Shown here one piece after another: positions 39,691 to 48,887 of a DNA stretch of 64,000 nucleotides. The stretch is from Quadrisphaera sp. RL12-1S (lineage in GTDB: Bacteria; Actinomycetota; Actinomycetes; Actinomycetales; Quadrisphaeraceae). The DNA is taken from NCBI RefSeq assembly GCF_014270065.1, contig NZ_JACNME010000013.1, positions 59,884 through 123,883 of the forward strand, in the 5' to 3' direction. The translations under genes were made by a program, and so were the position numbers. The notes beneath the pieces were generated by a model. That model was not told where the DNA came from, did no database searches, and saw only the letters and a program-made list of their open reading frames with translations. Every line of letters begins with the position of its first letter. Position 1 is the stretch's first letter.

Positions 39691-42375
39691 GTGATGCTGC
39701 CGCCCGTCGGCCGACCCGGCTCGGGCGCCGACCTCCCCGTCCGGGAGGTCCTCGACGAGCTCACCGCCGCCCTCGCCGACCGCGGCACGGCCCTGCTCGT
39801 GGCCCCTCCCGGCACCGGCAAGACCACGCTCGTGCCGCTCGCCCTCGCCGACGGCCTCCCCGACGGCGCCGGCCGGGTGGTGGTCGCCGAGCCCCGCCGC
39901 GTGGCCGTGCGCGCCGCCGCCCGCCGCATGGCCTCCCTGGTCGGCGAGCCCGTCGGGCAGCGCGTCGGCTGGAGCGTCCGCGGTGAGCGCCGCACCAGCG
40001 CCGCCACCCGCGTGGAGGTGGTCACCACCGGCCTGCTGCTGCGCCGGCTGCAGCGCGACCCGGAGCTGCCGGGCGTCGCCGTCGTCGTCCTCGACGAGGT
40101 CCACGAGCGCCACCTCGACGCCGACCTCGCCCTGGCGCTGCTCCTCGACGCCCGCGCGGCGCTGCGCCCCGACCTGCGCGTCCTCGCCGCCTCGGCCACC
40201 CCCGACACCGCCCGCCTCGCCGCCGTCCTCGGCTCCTCCACCGGCGAGGACGACGACGACGGAGCGCGGCCGGCGCCCGTCGTCGTCGCCACCGCGCCCG
40301 TCCACCCCCTCGAGGTGGTGTGGGCCCCGCCCACCCGTCCCGTGCGCCCGCCGGAGGGCACTCGCACCGATCCGGCGCTGCTCGACCACGTCGCCGCGAC
40401 CACCCGTCGCGCGCTGGCTGAGCGCGATGGCGACGTGCTGGTGTTCGTGCCCGGGGCCGCCGAGGTGGGCGGGGTGCGGTCCCGGCTGGAGCGTTCTCTC
40501 AGCGGTGGCAGCGACGGCGGCGCCGTCGACGTCCTCGCCCTGTCGGGCCGCCAGTCCACCGACGCCCAGGACGCCGCGCTGCGCCCCTCCGAGCCCGGCC
40601 GGCGGCGCGTGGTGGTCTCCACCGCCGTCGCCGAGTCGAGCCTCACCGTCCCCGGCGTGCGGACCGTCGTCGACGCGGGCCTGGCCCGGGTGCCGCGCAC
40701 CGACCACGCCCGCGGCCTCGGGGGCCTGGCCACCGTGCGCGTCAGCCGCGCCGCCGCCGAGCAGCGCGCCGGACGCGCCGCCCGCGAGGCCCCGGGCGCG
40801 GTCTACCGCTGCTGGAGCGCGCTGGAGCACGAGCGCCTCGCGCCCCAGCCGCAGCCCGAGGTGGCCACCGCCGACCTCACCGGCGCCGTGCTCGCGCTGG
40901 CCACCTGGTCGCGCGCCGACGGCGCCGGCCTGCCGCTGCTCGACCCGCTGCCGGCCGGCGCGACCGCCGCCGCGGCCCGCGTCCTGCACGACCTCGGCCT
41001 GCTCGACGACGACGACCCCGCCGCCGCCCGCCCCACGCCGCGCGGGTTGGCGGTGGCGTCCCTGGGCCTGGAACCGCGGTGGGGGCGCGCGCTGCTCGAC
41101 GGCGCGGCGCTGGTGGGGGAGCGGACCGCCGCCGAGGTGGTCGCGCTGCTCAGCGAGGACGGCCTCGTGGGCGGTGGTGGCCCGGGAGGTGGCGGCCCCG
41201 GGGGAGGGGGCGACGACGTGGCCGCGAGCTGGCGCGCCCTGCGCCGCGACGACGACCCCGGCCGCTCGGCCCGCTGGCGCGCCGAGGTGCGGCGCCTCGC
41301 CGGGGCGCTGGCGGACCTGCCGCCCGGCCAGCGAGCTCCCGCGGCCGTGCGGGCGGCGCGCCTGACCGACGACGCGGCGGCGGCCCTCGTGGTCGGGCTG
41401 GCCCACCCCGAGCGCCTCGCCCGCGCCCGTCCCGCGGGGTCGGCGGGGTCGGCGGAGGAGTCGTACCTCACGACGGGGGGGACGGCCGTGCGCCTGGCGC
41501 CCGGATCGGCGCTGCGCGGGGCGCCGTGGCTGGCGGTGGCCGTGGCCGACAGGTCCGGCAGCGACCCGGAGGCCCGGGTGCGGGCTGCCGCGGCCCTGGA
41601 CGAGGACGGCGCCCGGGCCGCCGCGCCCCAGCTGCTCGCCGAGGTCGAGGAGGTGGCCTGGCAGGGCGGCGCGGGCGGCGACGTGGTGGCGCGGCGCGTG
41701 GAGCGCCTCGGCGCCGTCGAGCTGTCCAGCCGTCCGCTCACCGGCTCCCTCGACGACCGCCAGCGCGCCCTCGTGGCGCGGGCCCTCGCCGACGGGCTCG
41801 CCCAGGCGGGCCTGGCGCTGCTGCCCTGGTCCGAGGGGGCGGTGCGGCTGCGGCAGCGCCTCGCCGCGTGCCGCGCGGCCCTGGGCGACCCGTGGCCCGC
41901 CGTCGACGACGACGCCCTGCTCGCCCGCGCCGCCGAGTGGCTCGGCCCGGAGCTCGCCGCCGCCCGCCGCCGGGCCGACCTCGCCCGGGTGGACACGACC
42001 TCCGCGCTGCGGCGCCTGCTGCCGTGGCCGGAGGCCGCCCGGCTCGACGAGCTCGCCCCCGAGCGGCTGCCGCTGCCCGCCGGAGGGAAGCAGAGGGGCC
42101 CCGACCAGGGCAGCGCCCGGCTGGACTGGTCCGACCCCGCGGCGCCCGTGCTCGCCGTCCGGCTGCAGCAGGTGCTGGGCTGGACCGGGGCGCCGCGGGT
42201 GCTGGACGGGCGCGTCGCCGTCGTCGTCCACCTGCTCTCACCCGCCGGGCGGCCGCTCGCGGTGACGGCGGACCTGGCCGGCTTCTGGCGCGGGGCCTAC
42301 CGGGAGGTGCGGGCGCAGATGCGCGGCCGCTACCCCAAGCACGCCTGGCCCGAGGACCCCCTCACCCCACCGTGA
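39691..42375 (+). CDS. hrpB: ATP-dependent helicase HrpB
   Basis: About 894 residues, a DEAH-type superfamily 2 helicase. Walker A is APPGTGKTTLVPLAL (about residues 36-50). AEPRRVAVRAAARRMA and the DEVH box in VVVLDEVHERHLDADLAL follow; motif III is AASATP, and motif VI is VSRAAAEQRAGRAAREAPGA. The C-terminal HrpB extension ends in WRGAYREVRAQMRGRYPKH then AWPEDP, a family hallmark. I prefer GTG 39691 because GGAGG ends 9 nt before it; an ATG at 39682 is directly adjacent to that site. The stop codon is the TGA inside a GTGATCATGG repeat copy. Confidence 0.92.
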   Translation: MMLPPVGRPGSGADLPVREVLDELTAALADRGTALLVAPPGTGKTTLVPLALADGLPDGAGRVVVAEPRRVAVRAAARRMASLVGEPVGQRVGWSVRGERRTSAATRVEVVTTGLLLRRLQRDPELPGVAVVVLDEVHERHLDADLALALLLDARAALRPDLRVLAASATPDTARLAAVLGSSTGEDDDDGARPAPVVVATAPVHPLEVVWAPPTRPVRPPEGTRTDPALLDHVAATTRRALAERDGDVLVFVPGAAEVGGVRSRLERSLSGGSDGGAVDVLALSGRQSTDAQDAALRPSEPGRRRVVVSTAVAESSLTVPGVRTVVDAGLARVPRTDHARGLGGLATVRVSRAAAEQRAGRAAREAPGAVYRCWSALEHERLAPQPQPEVATADLTGAVLALATWSRADGAGLPLLDPLPAGATAAAARVLHDLGLLDDDDPAAARPTPRGLAVASLGLEPRWGRALLDGAALVGERTAAEVVALLSEDGLVGGGGPGGGGPGGGGDDVAASWRALRRDDDPGRSARWRAEVRRLAGALADLPPGQRAPAAVRAARLTDDAAAALVVGLAHPERLARARPAGSAGSAEESYLTTGGTAVRLAPGSALRGAPWLAVAVADRSGSDPEARVRAAAALDEDGARAAAPQLLAEVEEVAWQGGAGGDVVARRVERLGAVELSSRPLTGSLDDRQRALVARALADGLAQAGLALLPWSEGAVRLRQRLAACRAALGDPWPAVDDDALLARAAEWLGPELAAARRRADLARVDTTSALRRLLPWPEAARLDELAPERLPLPAGGKQRGPDQGSARLDWSDPAAPVLAVRLQQVLGWTGAPRVLDGRVAVVVHLLSPAGRPLAVTADLAGFWRGAYREVRAQMRGRYPKHAWPEDPLTPP

Positions 42376-42402
42376 TCATGGGCGTTCTGCGCACGCCCCA
42401 AG
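42371..42402. repeat. Single degenerate copy of the GTGATCATGGAC repeat
   Basis: CCGTGATCATGGGCGTTCTG begins at 42371 between the convergent hrpB and DUF1844 genes. Its TGA (42373-42375) is the hrpB stop codon. It may act as a shared gene end; a hairpin (GGGCGT with ACGCCC) is possible within it. Confidence 0.55.
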
Positions 42403-42405
42403 GGG

Positions 42406-42771
42406 TCAGCGGACGGGGCCGGTGTACTTCTCGCCCGGCCCGGCGCCGTGCGCGTCGGGGAACGGGGAGGCCTCGCGGAAGGCCAGCTGCAGCGAGCGCA
42501 GCCCGTCGCGCAGGGGGCGGGCGTGGTGGTCGCCGATCTCGGGGGAGGCGGCGGTGACGAGCCCGGCCAGCGCGGTGATGAGCACGCGGGCCTCGCCGAG
42601 GTCGAGGTGCCCGCCCTCCTCGGCGTCCTCCGCGAGCCCGCACTTCACGGCCGCCGCGCTCATGAGGTGGACCGCCGCGGCCGTCACCACCTCCACGGCG
42701 GGGACCTCGGCCAGGTCCCTGGCGGCGCTGACGGTGGTGGCGGAGTCGGCGTTGGTCTCGGACGTGCTCAC
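42406..42771 (-). CDS. DUF1844 family protein
   Basis: 121 residues. The central VEVVTAAAVHLMSAAAVKCGL, LDLGEARVLITALAGLVTAA and PLRDGLRSLQLAFREASPFP match the DUF1844 pattern, an all-helical protein often encoded next to infC in actinobacteria and not functionally defined. The GTG at 42771 has TAATGT 6 nt upstream, an excellent -10 for leaderless transcription. It is divergent from infC, so the two share the upstream region. Confidence 0.82.
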   Translation of the reverse strand: MSTSETNADSATTVSAARDLAEVPAVEVVTAAAVHLMSAAAVKCGLAEDAEEGGHLDLGEARVLITALAGLVTAASPEIGDHHARPLRDGLRSLQLAFREASPFPDAHGAGPGEKYTGPVR

Positions 42772-42777
42772 GCTGGT

Positions 42778-42783
42778 ACATTA
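42778..42783 (-). promoter_or_regulatory. -10 box for DUF1844 gene
   Basis: Read on the minus strand, TAATGT (42783-42778) ends 6 nt before the GTG at 42771, close to the best -10 sequence in the window. Confidence 0.6.
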
Positions 42784-43080
42784 GGCGACTGACCGACCGC
42801 GGCTCCGTGACCGCGCACGCCTCTGCCCGGCCCCGCCGGGCGCCGGAGGCGCCGCAGAACGGGGCCCGGTGCGCCAAGTGGAGGCCTCCTCCCACCCGCG
42901 TCGGCCCTCACCGGCCGCCGGGTCCCCGGTCCACCGCACCGCCCTGGTGAGCACCAGGGGGCGTGCGGCTCTCGAGCGTCGCCCGCGGCGCACGAGCCGG
43001 GTCAGGCCCTCGCGACGCGTCCGCCGGGGGAGACCCTCCCGCGACGGTGGTTCCGAGCACGTCGCAGAGGAGCAAGGCAC
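42784..43080 (+). promoter_or_regulatory. Long 5' leader region of infC
   Basis: About 300 nt without a gene separates the DUF1844 promoter from the infC start. It contains several short GC-rich inverted segments (for example around 42820-42850 and 42875-42893), so the infC-rpmI-rplT messenger may carry a structured leader. L20 and IF3 are known to control this operon through leader RNA in other bacteria. I could not match this sequence to a known leader class. AGAGGAG (43066-43072) is the infC ribosome site. Confidence 0.45.
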
Positions 43081-44253
43081 ATCAGCGAACCGCGCATCAA
43101 CGACCGCATCCGCGTCCCCGAGGTGCGGCTGGTCGGGCCGAACGGTGAGCAGGTCGGGATCGTGCGCGTCGAGGACGCGCTCCGCCTCGCGCAGGAGGCA
43201 GACCTCGACCTGGTCGAGGTCGCCCCGCAGGCGAAGCCCCCGGTCTGCAAGCTCATGGACTTCGGGAAGTTCAAGTACGAGTCCGCGATGAAGGACCGCG
43301 AGGCTCGGAAGAACCAGACCAACACCGTCCTGAAGACCGTCCGGCTGCGCCTGAAGATCGACCCGCACGACTACGAGACCAAGAAGGGCTTCGCCGAGAA
43401 GTTCCTCGAGGGCGGCGACAAGGTCAAGGTCATGATCATGTTCCGTGGTCGCGAGCAGTCGCGCCCGGAGATGGGTCTGCGCCTCCTCCAGCGCTTCGCC
43501 GGCGACGTCGCCGAGCTCGGTGCCATCGAGTCGAGCCCGCAGCAGGACGGCCGCAACATGGTCATGGTCATCGGCCCGACCCGTCGCAAGGCGGACGTCA
43601 AGGCCGAGCAGAAGGCCGAGCAGCGCGGCCGCCGCGACGCCGACCGCGCCGCTCGCGCCGAGCGCACCCAGCGGGAGCGCGAAGAGCAGGCGGGCCGCGA
43701 GGCGGCGACCCCCGAGGCGCCCCAGGCGCCCCAGGTGTCCCCGCTCATCGCCGAGGGCGACGAGCCGCTGTTCGTGCGCCGCGCACCGCAGCCCGCGTCC
43801 GCCCCGGCCGCCCGCGAGGGCGGCTACCGCGGTGGTGACCGTCCGGACCGCGGTGGTGACCGCGACGGCGGCTACCGCGGCGGCGACCGTCCGGACCGCG
43901 GTGGTGACCGCGACGGCGGCTACCGCGGTGGCGACCGCGACGGCGCCCGCCCGCCGCGGCCCACGTCCGCGCCGTCGCGCCCGTCCGGCCCCCCGCCGGC
44001 CGTGCGCCCGGCCCGCCCGGCGATGCCGCGTCCCGCGGTCGCCCCGGGCTCGGCGTCCCCCGGTCCCCGGCCCGCTCCGGCCGCACCCGCCCGTGAGGGC
44101 GCTGCTCCGGTCCCGAGCCCCGGCCCCTCGCCGGCGGCACGTCCCGCGGCCGCCCGCCCGGGCGCCGCACCGGGGCCCCGCCCCACCCCGGCCGCCCCGC
44201 GGCCGACCCCCCGTCCGGCTCGACCGACGCCTCCGCCGCCCTCGGGCGACTGA
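43081..44253 (+). CDS. infC: Translation initiation factor IF-3 with long low-complexity C-terminal tail
   Basis: 390 residues. The start is an AUC codon at 43081: AGAGGAG lies 8 nt upstream and the translation [20 protein letters not shown] then NGEQVGIV is the canonical IF3 N-terminus. The first ATG/GTG-type codon (43123) would delete 14 conserved residues. The two IF3 domains end near residue 180 ([18 protein letters not shown]). A charged linker and about 190 residues rich in Gly, Arg, Asp, then Pro and Ala follow, including repeats of [18 protein letters not shown]3 binds the 30S subunit and checks start codons; a rare start is the classical basis for IF3 autoregulation. Confidence 0.92.
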   Translation: MSEPRINDRIRVPEVRLVGPNGEQVGIVRVEDALRLAQEADLDLVEVAPQAKPPVCKLMDFGKFKYESAMKDREARKNQTNTVLKTVRLRLKIDPHDYETKKGFAEKFLEGGDKVKVMIMFRGREQSRPEMGLRLLQRFAGDVAELGAIESSPQQDGRNMVMVIGPTRRKADVKAEQKAEQRGRRDADRAARAERTQREREEQAGREAATPEAPQAPQVSPLIAEGDEPLFVRRAPQPASAPAAREGGYRGGDRPDRGGDRDGGYRGGDRPDRGGDRDGGYRGGDRDGARPPRPTSAPSRPSGPPPAVRPARPAMPRPAVAPGSASPGPRPAPAAPAREGAAPVPSPGPSPAARPAAARPGAAPGPRPTPAAPRPTPRPARPTPPPPSGD

Positions 44254-44300
44254 GCGCCGGGAACCGTCGGTCAGACCAGACACACCGAGCACCCGTGACG

Positions 44301-44356
44301 CCCGGAGGGACCCCTCCGGGCGCAGACCAGACGCGGGCGGGCCAGCGCGCCCGCCC
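44301..44356 (+). promoter_or_regulatory. Two consecutive hairpins between infC and rpmI
   Basis: CCCGGAGG (44301-44308) pairs with CCTCCGGG (44313-44320), and GGGCGGGC (44335-44342) pairs with GCCCGCCC (44349-44356). They lie in the 124-nt gap between infC and rpmI, just before the rpmI ribosome site (GAGGAGG, 44362-44368). They may be attenuator, processing or L20-binding structures; which one cannot be told. Confidence 0.5.
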
Positions 44357-44377
44357 GGAACGAGGAGGACGGCAGCC

Positions 44378-44572
44378 GTGCCGAAGATGAAGACCCACAG
44401 CGGGGCCAAGAAGCGCTTCAAGGTCACCGGGAGCGGCAAGCTCATGCGTGAGCGCACCAACCTGCGCCACCTGCTGGAGGGCAAGTCGACCCGCCGCACG
44501 CGCCGCCTGTCCGTCGACGCGCAGCTCTCCCCGGCCGACGCCAAGCGCGCCGAGCGCCTGCTCGGCCGCTGA
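44378..44572 (+). CDS. rpmI: 50S ribosomal protein L35
   Basis: 64 residues, typical length. [20 protein letters not shown] at the start and [14 protein letters not shown] in the middle are diagnostic. It is a small basic protein of the large ribosomal subunit. The GTG at 44378 is preceded by GAGGAGGA 8-15 nt upstream. It is the second gene of the infC-rpmI-rplT operon. Confidence 0.98.
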   Translation: MPKMKTHSGAKKRFKVTGSGKLMRERTNLRHLLEGKSTRRTRRLSVDAQLSPADAKRAERLLGR

Positions 44573-44621
44573 GCGCCTGAGCCCCCTCCCCACCGACCTC
44601 TAGAAGACCCAGGAGCACCCC

Positions 44622-45008
44622 GTGGCACGCGTCAAGCGGGCAGTCAACGCCCAGAAGAAGCGCCGCACCGTCCTCGAGCGCGCCAGCGGCTACCGCGGCC
44701 AGCGCTCGCGGCTCTACCGCAAGGCGAAGGAGCAGGTCACCCACTCCCTCGTCTACGCCTACCGCGACCGCCGCGCCCGCAAGGGCGACTTCCGCCGCCT
44801 GTGGATCCAGCGCATCAACGCCGCGGTCCGCGAGAACGGCATGACCTACAACCGCTTCATCCAGGGCCTCAAGGCCGCGGGTGTCGAGGTGGACCGCCGC
44901 ATGCTGGCCGAGCTGGCCGTCAACGACCCGGGCGCCTTCACGGCGCTGGTCACCACCGCTCGCGAGGCCCTGCCCGCGACGCCGGCCGCCGCCGGCTCGG
45001 CGGCCTGA
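44622..45008 (+). CDS. rplT: 50S ribosomal protein L20
   Basis: 128 residues. [39 protein letters not shown] and [20 protein letters not shown] define L20, an early assembly protein of the 50S subunit and, in other bacteria, a translational repressor of this operon. The C-terminus has a short Ala-rich extension (TPAAAGSAA). CAGGAG lies upstream of the GTG at 44622. Confidence 0.98.
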   Translation: MARVKRAVNAQKKRRTVLERASGYRGQRSRLYRKAKEQVTHSLVYAYRDRRARKGDFRRLWIQRINAAVRENGMTYNRFIQGLKAAGVEVDRRMLAELAVNDPGAFTALVTTAREALPATPAAAGSAA

Positions 45009-45029
45009 CACCGGTCCGGTAGCGGGGGC

Positions 45030-46085
45030 GTGGGCAGCGGCGTGAGCACCGGTCCGGTGGACCACCGGAGCGGTGCTCGCCCCGCGGCGGCCCCGGCCCC
45101 CGCGGCCGGCCGGCTGTCCAACCCCCGCGCCGACCGCGTGCGGGCGCTGGCGCGCCTCGCGACGCCCTCGGGCCGCGCCCGCGCCGGCGCCTTCCTCGCG
45201 GAGGGCCCCCAGGCCGTCCGCGAGGCCCTCGACGCACCCGCCCCGCACCGCGTCCGCACCGTCATCGCGACGGCCGCGGCGCTGCAGAGGCACCCCGAGC
45301 TCGGCCCCGGCGCGCAGCGCGCCGGGGCCGAGCTGCTGCAGTGCACCGACGAGGTGCTGGCGGTGCTGTCCGGCACCCGCACGCCGCAGGGCGTCGTCGC
45401 CGTCTGCGACGCCGTCCGCACCGGTCTGGACGACGTGCTCGGCGCGGGCCCCCCGGCGCTGGTCGCGCTGCTGGCGCGCGTGCAGGACCCGGGCAACGCC
45501 GGCACCGTGGTGCGCGTGGCCGACGCGGCGGGCGCCTCCGCCGTGCTGCTCACCGGCGCCAGCGTGGACGTCCACAACCCCAAGGTGGTCCGGTCCACCG
45601 CGGGCAGCCTGTTCCACCTCGACGTCGTGCAGGGCGTCGAGCTGGGCGTGGCCGTCGAGCGCCTGCGCGCCGCCGGTGTCGCGGTGCTCGCCACCGACGG
45701 GGTCCCCGGCCGCGGCAGCGCCGACCTCGACGACCTCCTGGACGAGGCCGAGACCGGTGCGGGGCCGCTGGCCGGTCCCACGGCCTGGCTGTTCGGCAAC
45801 GAGGCCAGCGGCCTGGACCCCGCCGAGCGGGAGCTGGCCGACCTGGCCGTCCGGGTCCCGCTGCACGGGAGGGCCGAGAGCCTCAACCTCGCCACGGCCG
45901 CCGCCGTCTGCCTCTACGCGAGCGCCCGCGCGCACCGCCGCAGGGGCCGGGACGGCGCCGCGCCGCAGCCCCTCGTCGCCCCCGCGGGCACCGTCAGCCA
46001 CACTGGCGCCGTGGAGCACCGCACGTCCCGCTCGTGGGCTGGCGCCGGCGGAGCCTCGGGCACCCCCGCGGTGGCCCATGACTGA
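45030..46085 (+). CDS. TrmH/SpoU family RNA 2'-O-methyltransferase
   Basis: 351 residues. An N-terminal substrate-binding part (RVRALARLATPSGRARAGAF then LAEGPQAVREAL) is followed by the trefoil-knot SPOUT domain with its motifs ARVQDPGNAGTVVRVADAAG, AWLFGNEASGLDPAE and VPLHGRAESLNLATAAAVCL. It probably methylates 23S rRNA. GTG 45030 and GTG 45042 are both possible. The last 45 residues form an unusual Pro/Ala/Gly/Ser-rich tail, and the end overlaps the RsbW-like gene by 8 nt. The place between rplT and pheS is a common actinobacterial order. Confidence 0.9.
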   Translation: MGSGVSTGPVDHRSGARPAAAPAPAAGRLSNPRADRVRALARLATPSGRARAGAFLAEGPQAVREALDAPAPHRVRTVIATAAALQRHPELGPGAQRAGAELLQCTDEVLAVLSGTRTPQGVVAVCDAVRTGLDDVLGAGPPALVALLARVQDPGNAGTVVRVADAAGASAVLLTGASVDVHNPKVVRSTAGSLFHLDVVQGVELGVAVERLRAAGVAVLATDGVPGRGSADLDDLLDEAETGAGPLAGPTAWLFGNEASGLDPAERELADLAVRVPLHGRAESLNLATAAAVCLYASARAHRRRGRDGAAPQPLVAPAGTVSHTGAVEHRTSRSWAGAGGASGTPAVAHD

Positions 46086-46458
46086 GACCGTCCTGCCGTG
46101 CGGGCCGGAGGCCGCCGGCCAGGCCCGGCGGCTGGTCGCGCAGGCGTGCACCGCGGCCGCCCTGCCGCCCGACGCCTGCGACAGCGCCCTGCTGTGCACC
46201 AGCGAGCTGGTGACCAACGCCATCGTCCACGGCCGCTCCGACGTGAGGCTGTGGATCCGCACGGACAGCGGGTGGCTGCGCATCGAGGTCGGTGACGACA
46301 ACTCCCGCCACCCCCAGCTGCAGCCCGCCGACGACGGCGCGCTCGACGGGCGGGGCCTGTTCATCGTCGACCTGCTCACCACGCGGTGGGGCGTCCGGGA
46401 CGACAGCATCGGCAAGGTCGTCTGGTTCGAGCTCCGCGCCGACCCCGTGACCGGGTGA
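46078..46458 (+). CDS. RsbW-like ATP-binding protein (anti-sigma factor-type kinase)
   Basis: 126 residues, a stand-alone HATPase_c_2 domain. The N box is CTSELVTNAIVHGRSDVRLW (about residues 40-59), the G1 region is RIEVGDDNSRHP, and the G2 region is DGRGLFIVDLLTTRWGVR. Such proteins bind sigma factors or phosphorylate STAS-domain antagonists. No sigma factor or STAS gene is adjacent, so its partner is elsewhere. It overlaps the TrmH-like gene by 8 nt. Confidence 0.88.
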   Translation: MTETVLPCGPEAAGQARRLVAQACTAAALPPDACDSALLCTSELVTNAIVHGRSDVRLWIRTDSGWLRIEVGDDNSRHPQLQPADDGALDGRGLFIVDLLTTRWGVRDDSIGKVVWFELRADPVTG

Positions 46459-46528
46459 ACGAGCGCCCCCCGGCCACCGACAGCCGTGGATCAGTCACCG
46501 GGAGTGACGTCCAGGGGCGCGCTGGCGG

Positions 46529-46534
46529 TACGGT
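46529..46534 (+). promoter_or_regulatory. -10 box upstream of the PAS histidine kinase
   Basis: TACGGT ends 7 nt before the GTG at 46542, which supports that start and a separate leaderless transcript for the kinase. Confidence 0.4.
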
Positions 46535-46541
46535 CGGCAGC

Positions 46542-47747
46542 GTGGACGCCGCGCAGGGGCTGCTCGAGGAGCTGCCGGACGGTGTCGTCGTCGTGGGCGG
46601 CGACGCCCGCGTGCAGCTGGTCAACGCCGGCGCCGAGCGCTGCACGGGCATCTCCCGCGACCTCCTGCTCGGCCGCGACGTCCGCACGGCGCTGCCGCTG
46701 CAGGACACCACGGGCCGCGACTGGTGGTCCATGACCGACCCGTTCACGGGCCTGGCCACGCGCACCGGTCACCGCGAGCGGCTGCTGGTCCTCCCCGGAG
46801 ACCACGAGGTCCTCGTCACCGCGCGCTACGTGCGGCCGGCGCGCAGCGCCCCCGTGGAGCGGGTGGTGCTGCAGCTGCGCGACACCGAGGCCCGGCGCCG
46901 CCTCGAGAACGACCACGCCGGACTCATCTCCACCGTCGCCCACGAGCTGCGCTCGCCCCTGACGTCGGTCAAGGGATTCACGTCCACCCTGCTGCGCCGC
47001 TGGGAGCGGCTCACCGACGCCCAGAAGCGCCTCATGCTCGAGACCGTCGAGGCGGACGCGGACCGCGTCACCCGCCTCATCGCCGAGCTCCTCGACATCT
47101 CCCGCATGGACGCCGGCCGCCTGGAGGTCAAGCGCCAGGTGGTCGACCTGGCGGGCCTGGTGCGCGGCCAGGTGGAGCGGATGGTGGCCACCGGCCAGCC
47201 CGCCGAGCGGTTCCGGGTGGCCATCGCCTCCCCGCTGCCGGAGGTGTGGGCGGACCCCGACCGCCTCGAGCAGGTGGTGAGCAACCTCGTCGGCAACGCC
47301 GTGCGCCACGGCGCCGGCCAGATCGACATCTCGGTGACGCCCGACCCGGACGGCGACGGCGTGGCCGTCGTCGTCGACGACGAGGGCGAGGGCATCCCCG
47401 CCGAGCACCTCGGCGTGGTCTTCACGAAGTTCTGGCGCGGGTCCCGCCGCGGCGGCACCGGCCTGGGTCTGTACGTGGTGCGCGGTCTGGTGGACGCCCA
47501 CGGGGGGCGCATCACGGTCAGCGCCGCCCCCTCGGGCGGGGCCCGGTTCCGGTTCACCCTGCCGGCGTCCGTCCCGGACTTCGTCCAGCTGCCGGGCACC
47601 CCGCTGCTGGACCGGCGTTCCGGTGGTGACCGCCGCCAGCTCCTCGTGGAGCTGCCCGAGGGCGTCGACCAGCGCGGTGCGGCCACCCGGACGAGGGCGG
47701 ACGCGGCGAGCGGGACGACGACGGACGCGCCCGAGCCCCGTCGCTGA
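46542..47747 (+). CDS. PAS-domain sensor histidine kinase (orphan)
   Basis: 401 residues. An N-terminal PAS fold (LLEELPDGVVVVGGDARVQL then VNAGAERCTG) is followed by a HisKA domain with the phospho-His in ISTVAHELRSPLTSVKGFTS, then ATPase boxes LEQVVSNLVGNAVRHGAG (N), VVVDDEGEGIP (G1), FTKFWRGSRRGGTGLGLYVV (F and G2). No membrane segment is seen, so it is probably cytoplasmic. There is no adjacent response regulator. A GTG at 46455, overlapping the upstream stop, is an alternative start that would add 29 poorly ordered residues. Confidence 0.88.
   Translation: MDAAQGLLEELPDGVVVVGGDARVQLVNAGAERCTGISRDLLLGRDVRTALPLQDTTGRDWWSMTDPFTGLATRTGHRERLLVLPGDHEVLVTARYVRPARSAPVERVVLQLRDTEARRRLENDHAGLISTVAHELRSPLTSVKGFTSTLLRRWERLTDAQKRLMLETVEADADRVTRLIAELLDISRMDAGRLEVKRQVVDLAGLVRGQVERMVATGQPAERFRVAIASPLPEVWADPDRLEQVVSNLVGNAVRHGAGQIDISVTPDPDGDGVAVVVDDEGEGIPAEHLGVVFTKFWRGSRRGGTGLGLYVVRGLVDAHGGRITVSAAPSGGARFRFTLPASVPDFVQLPGTPLLDRRSGGDRRQLLVELPEGVDQRGAATRTRADAASGTTTDAPEPRR

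Positions 47748-48886
<1,139 letters not shown>

Positions 48887-48887
<1 letters not shown>

Noticed and set aside
42784..43080. Known L20-type ribosomal leader
   Set aside because: I could not recognise the specific helices or a pseudoknot of a described class, so it is reported only as a leader of unknown structure.
43123..43125. infC start at 43123
   Set aside because: It would remove the conserved [13 protein letters not shown] segment, which is in frame with a ribosome site before an AUC codon.
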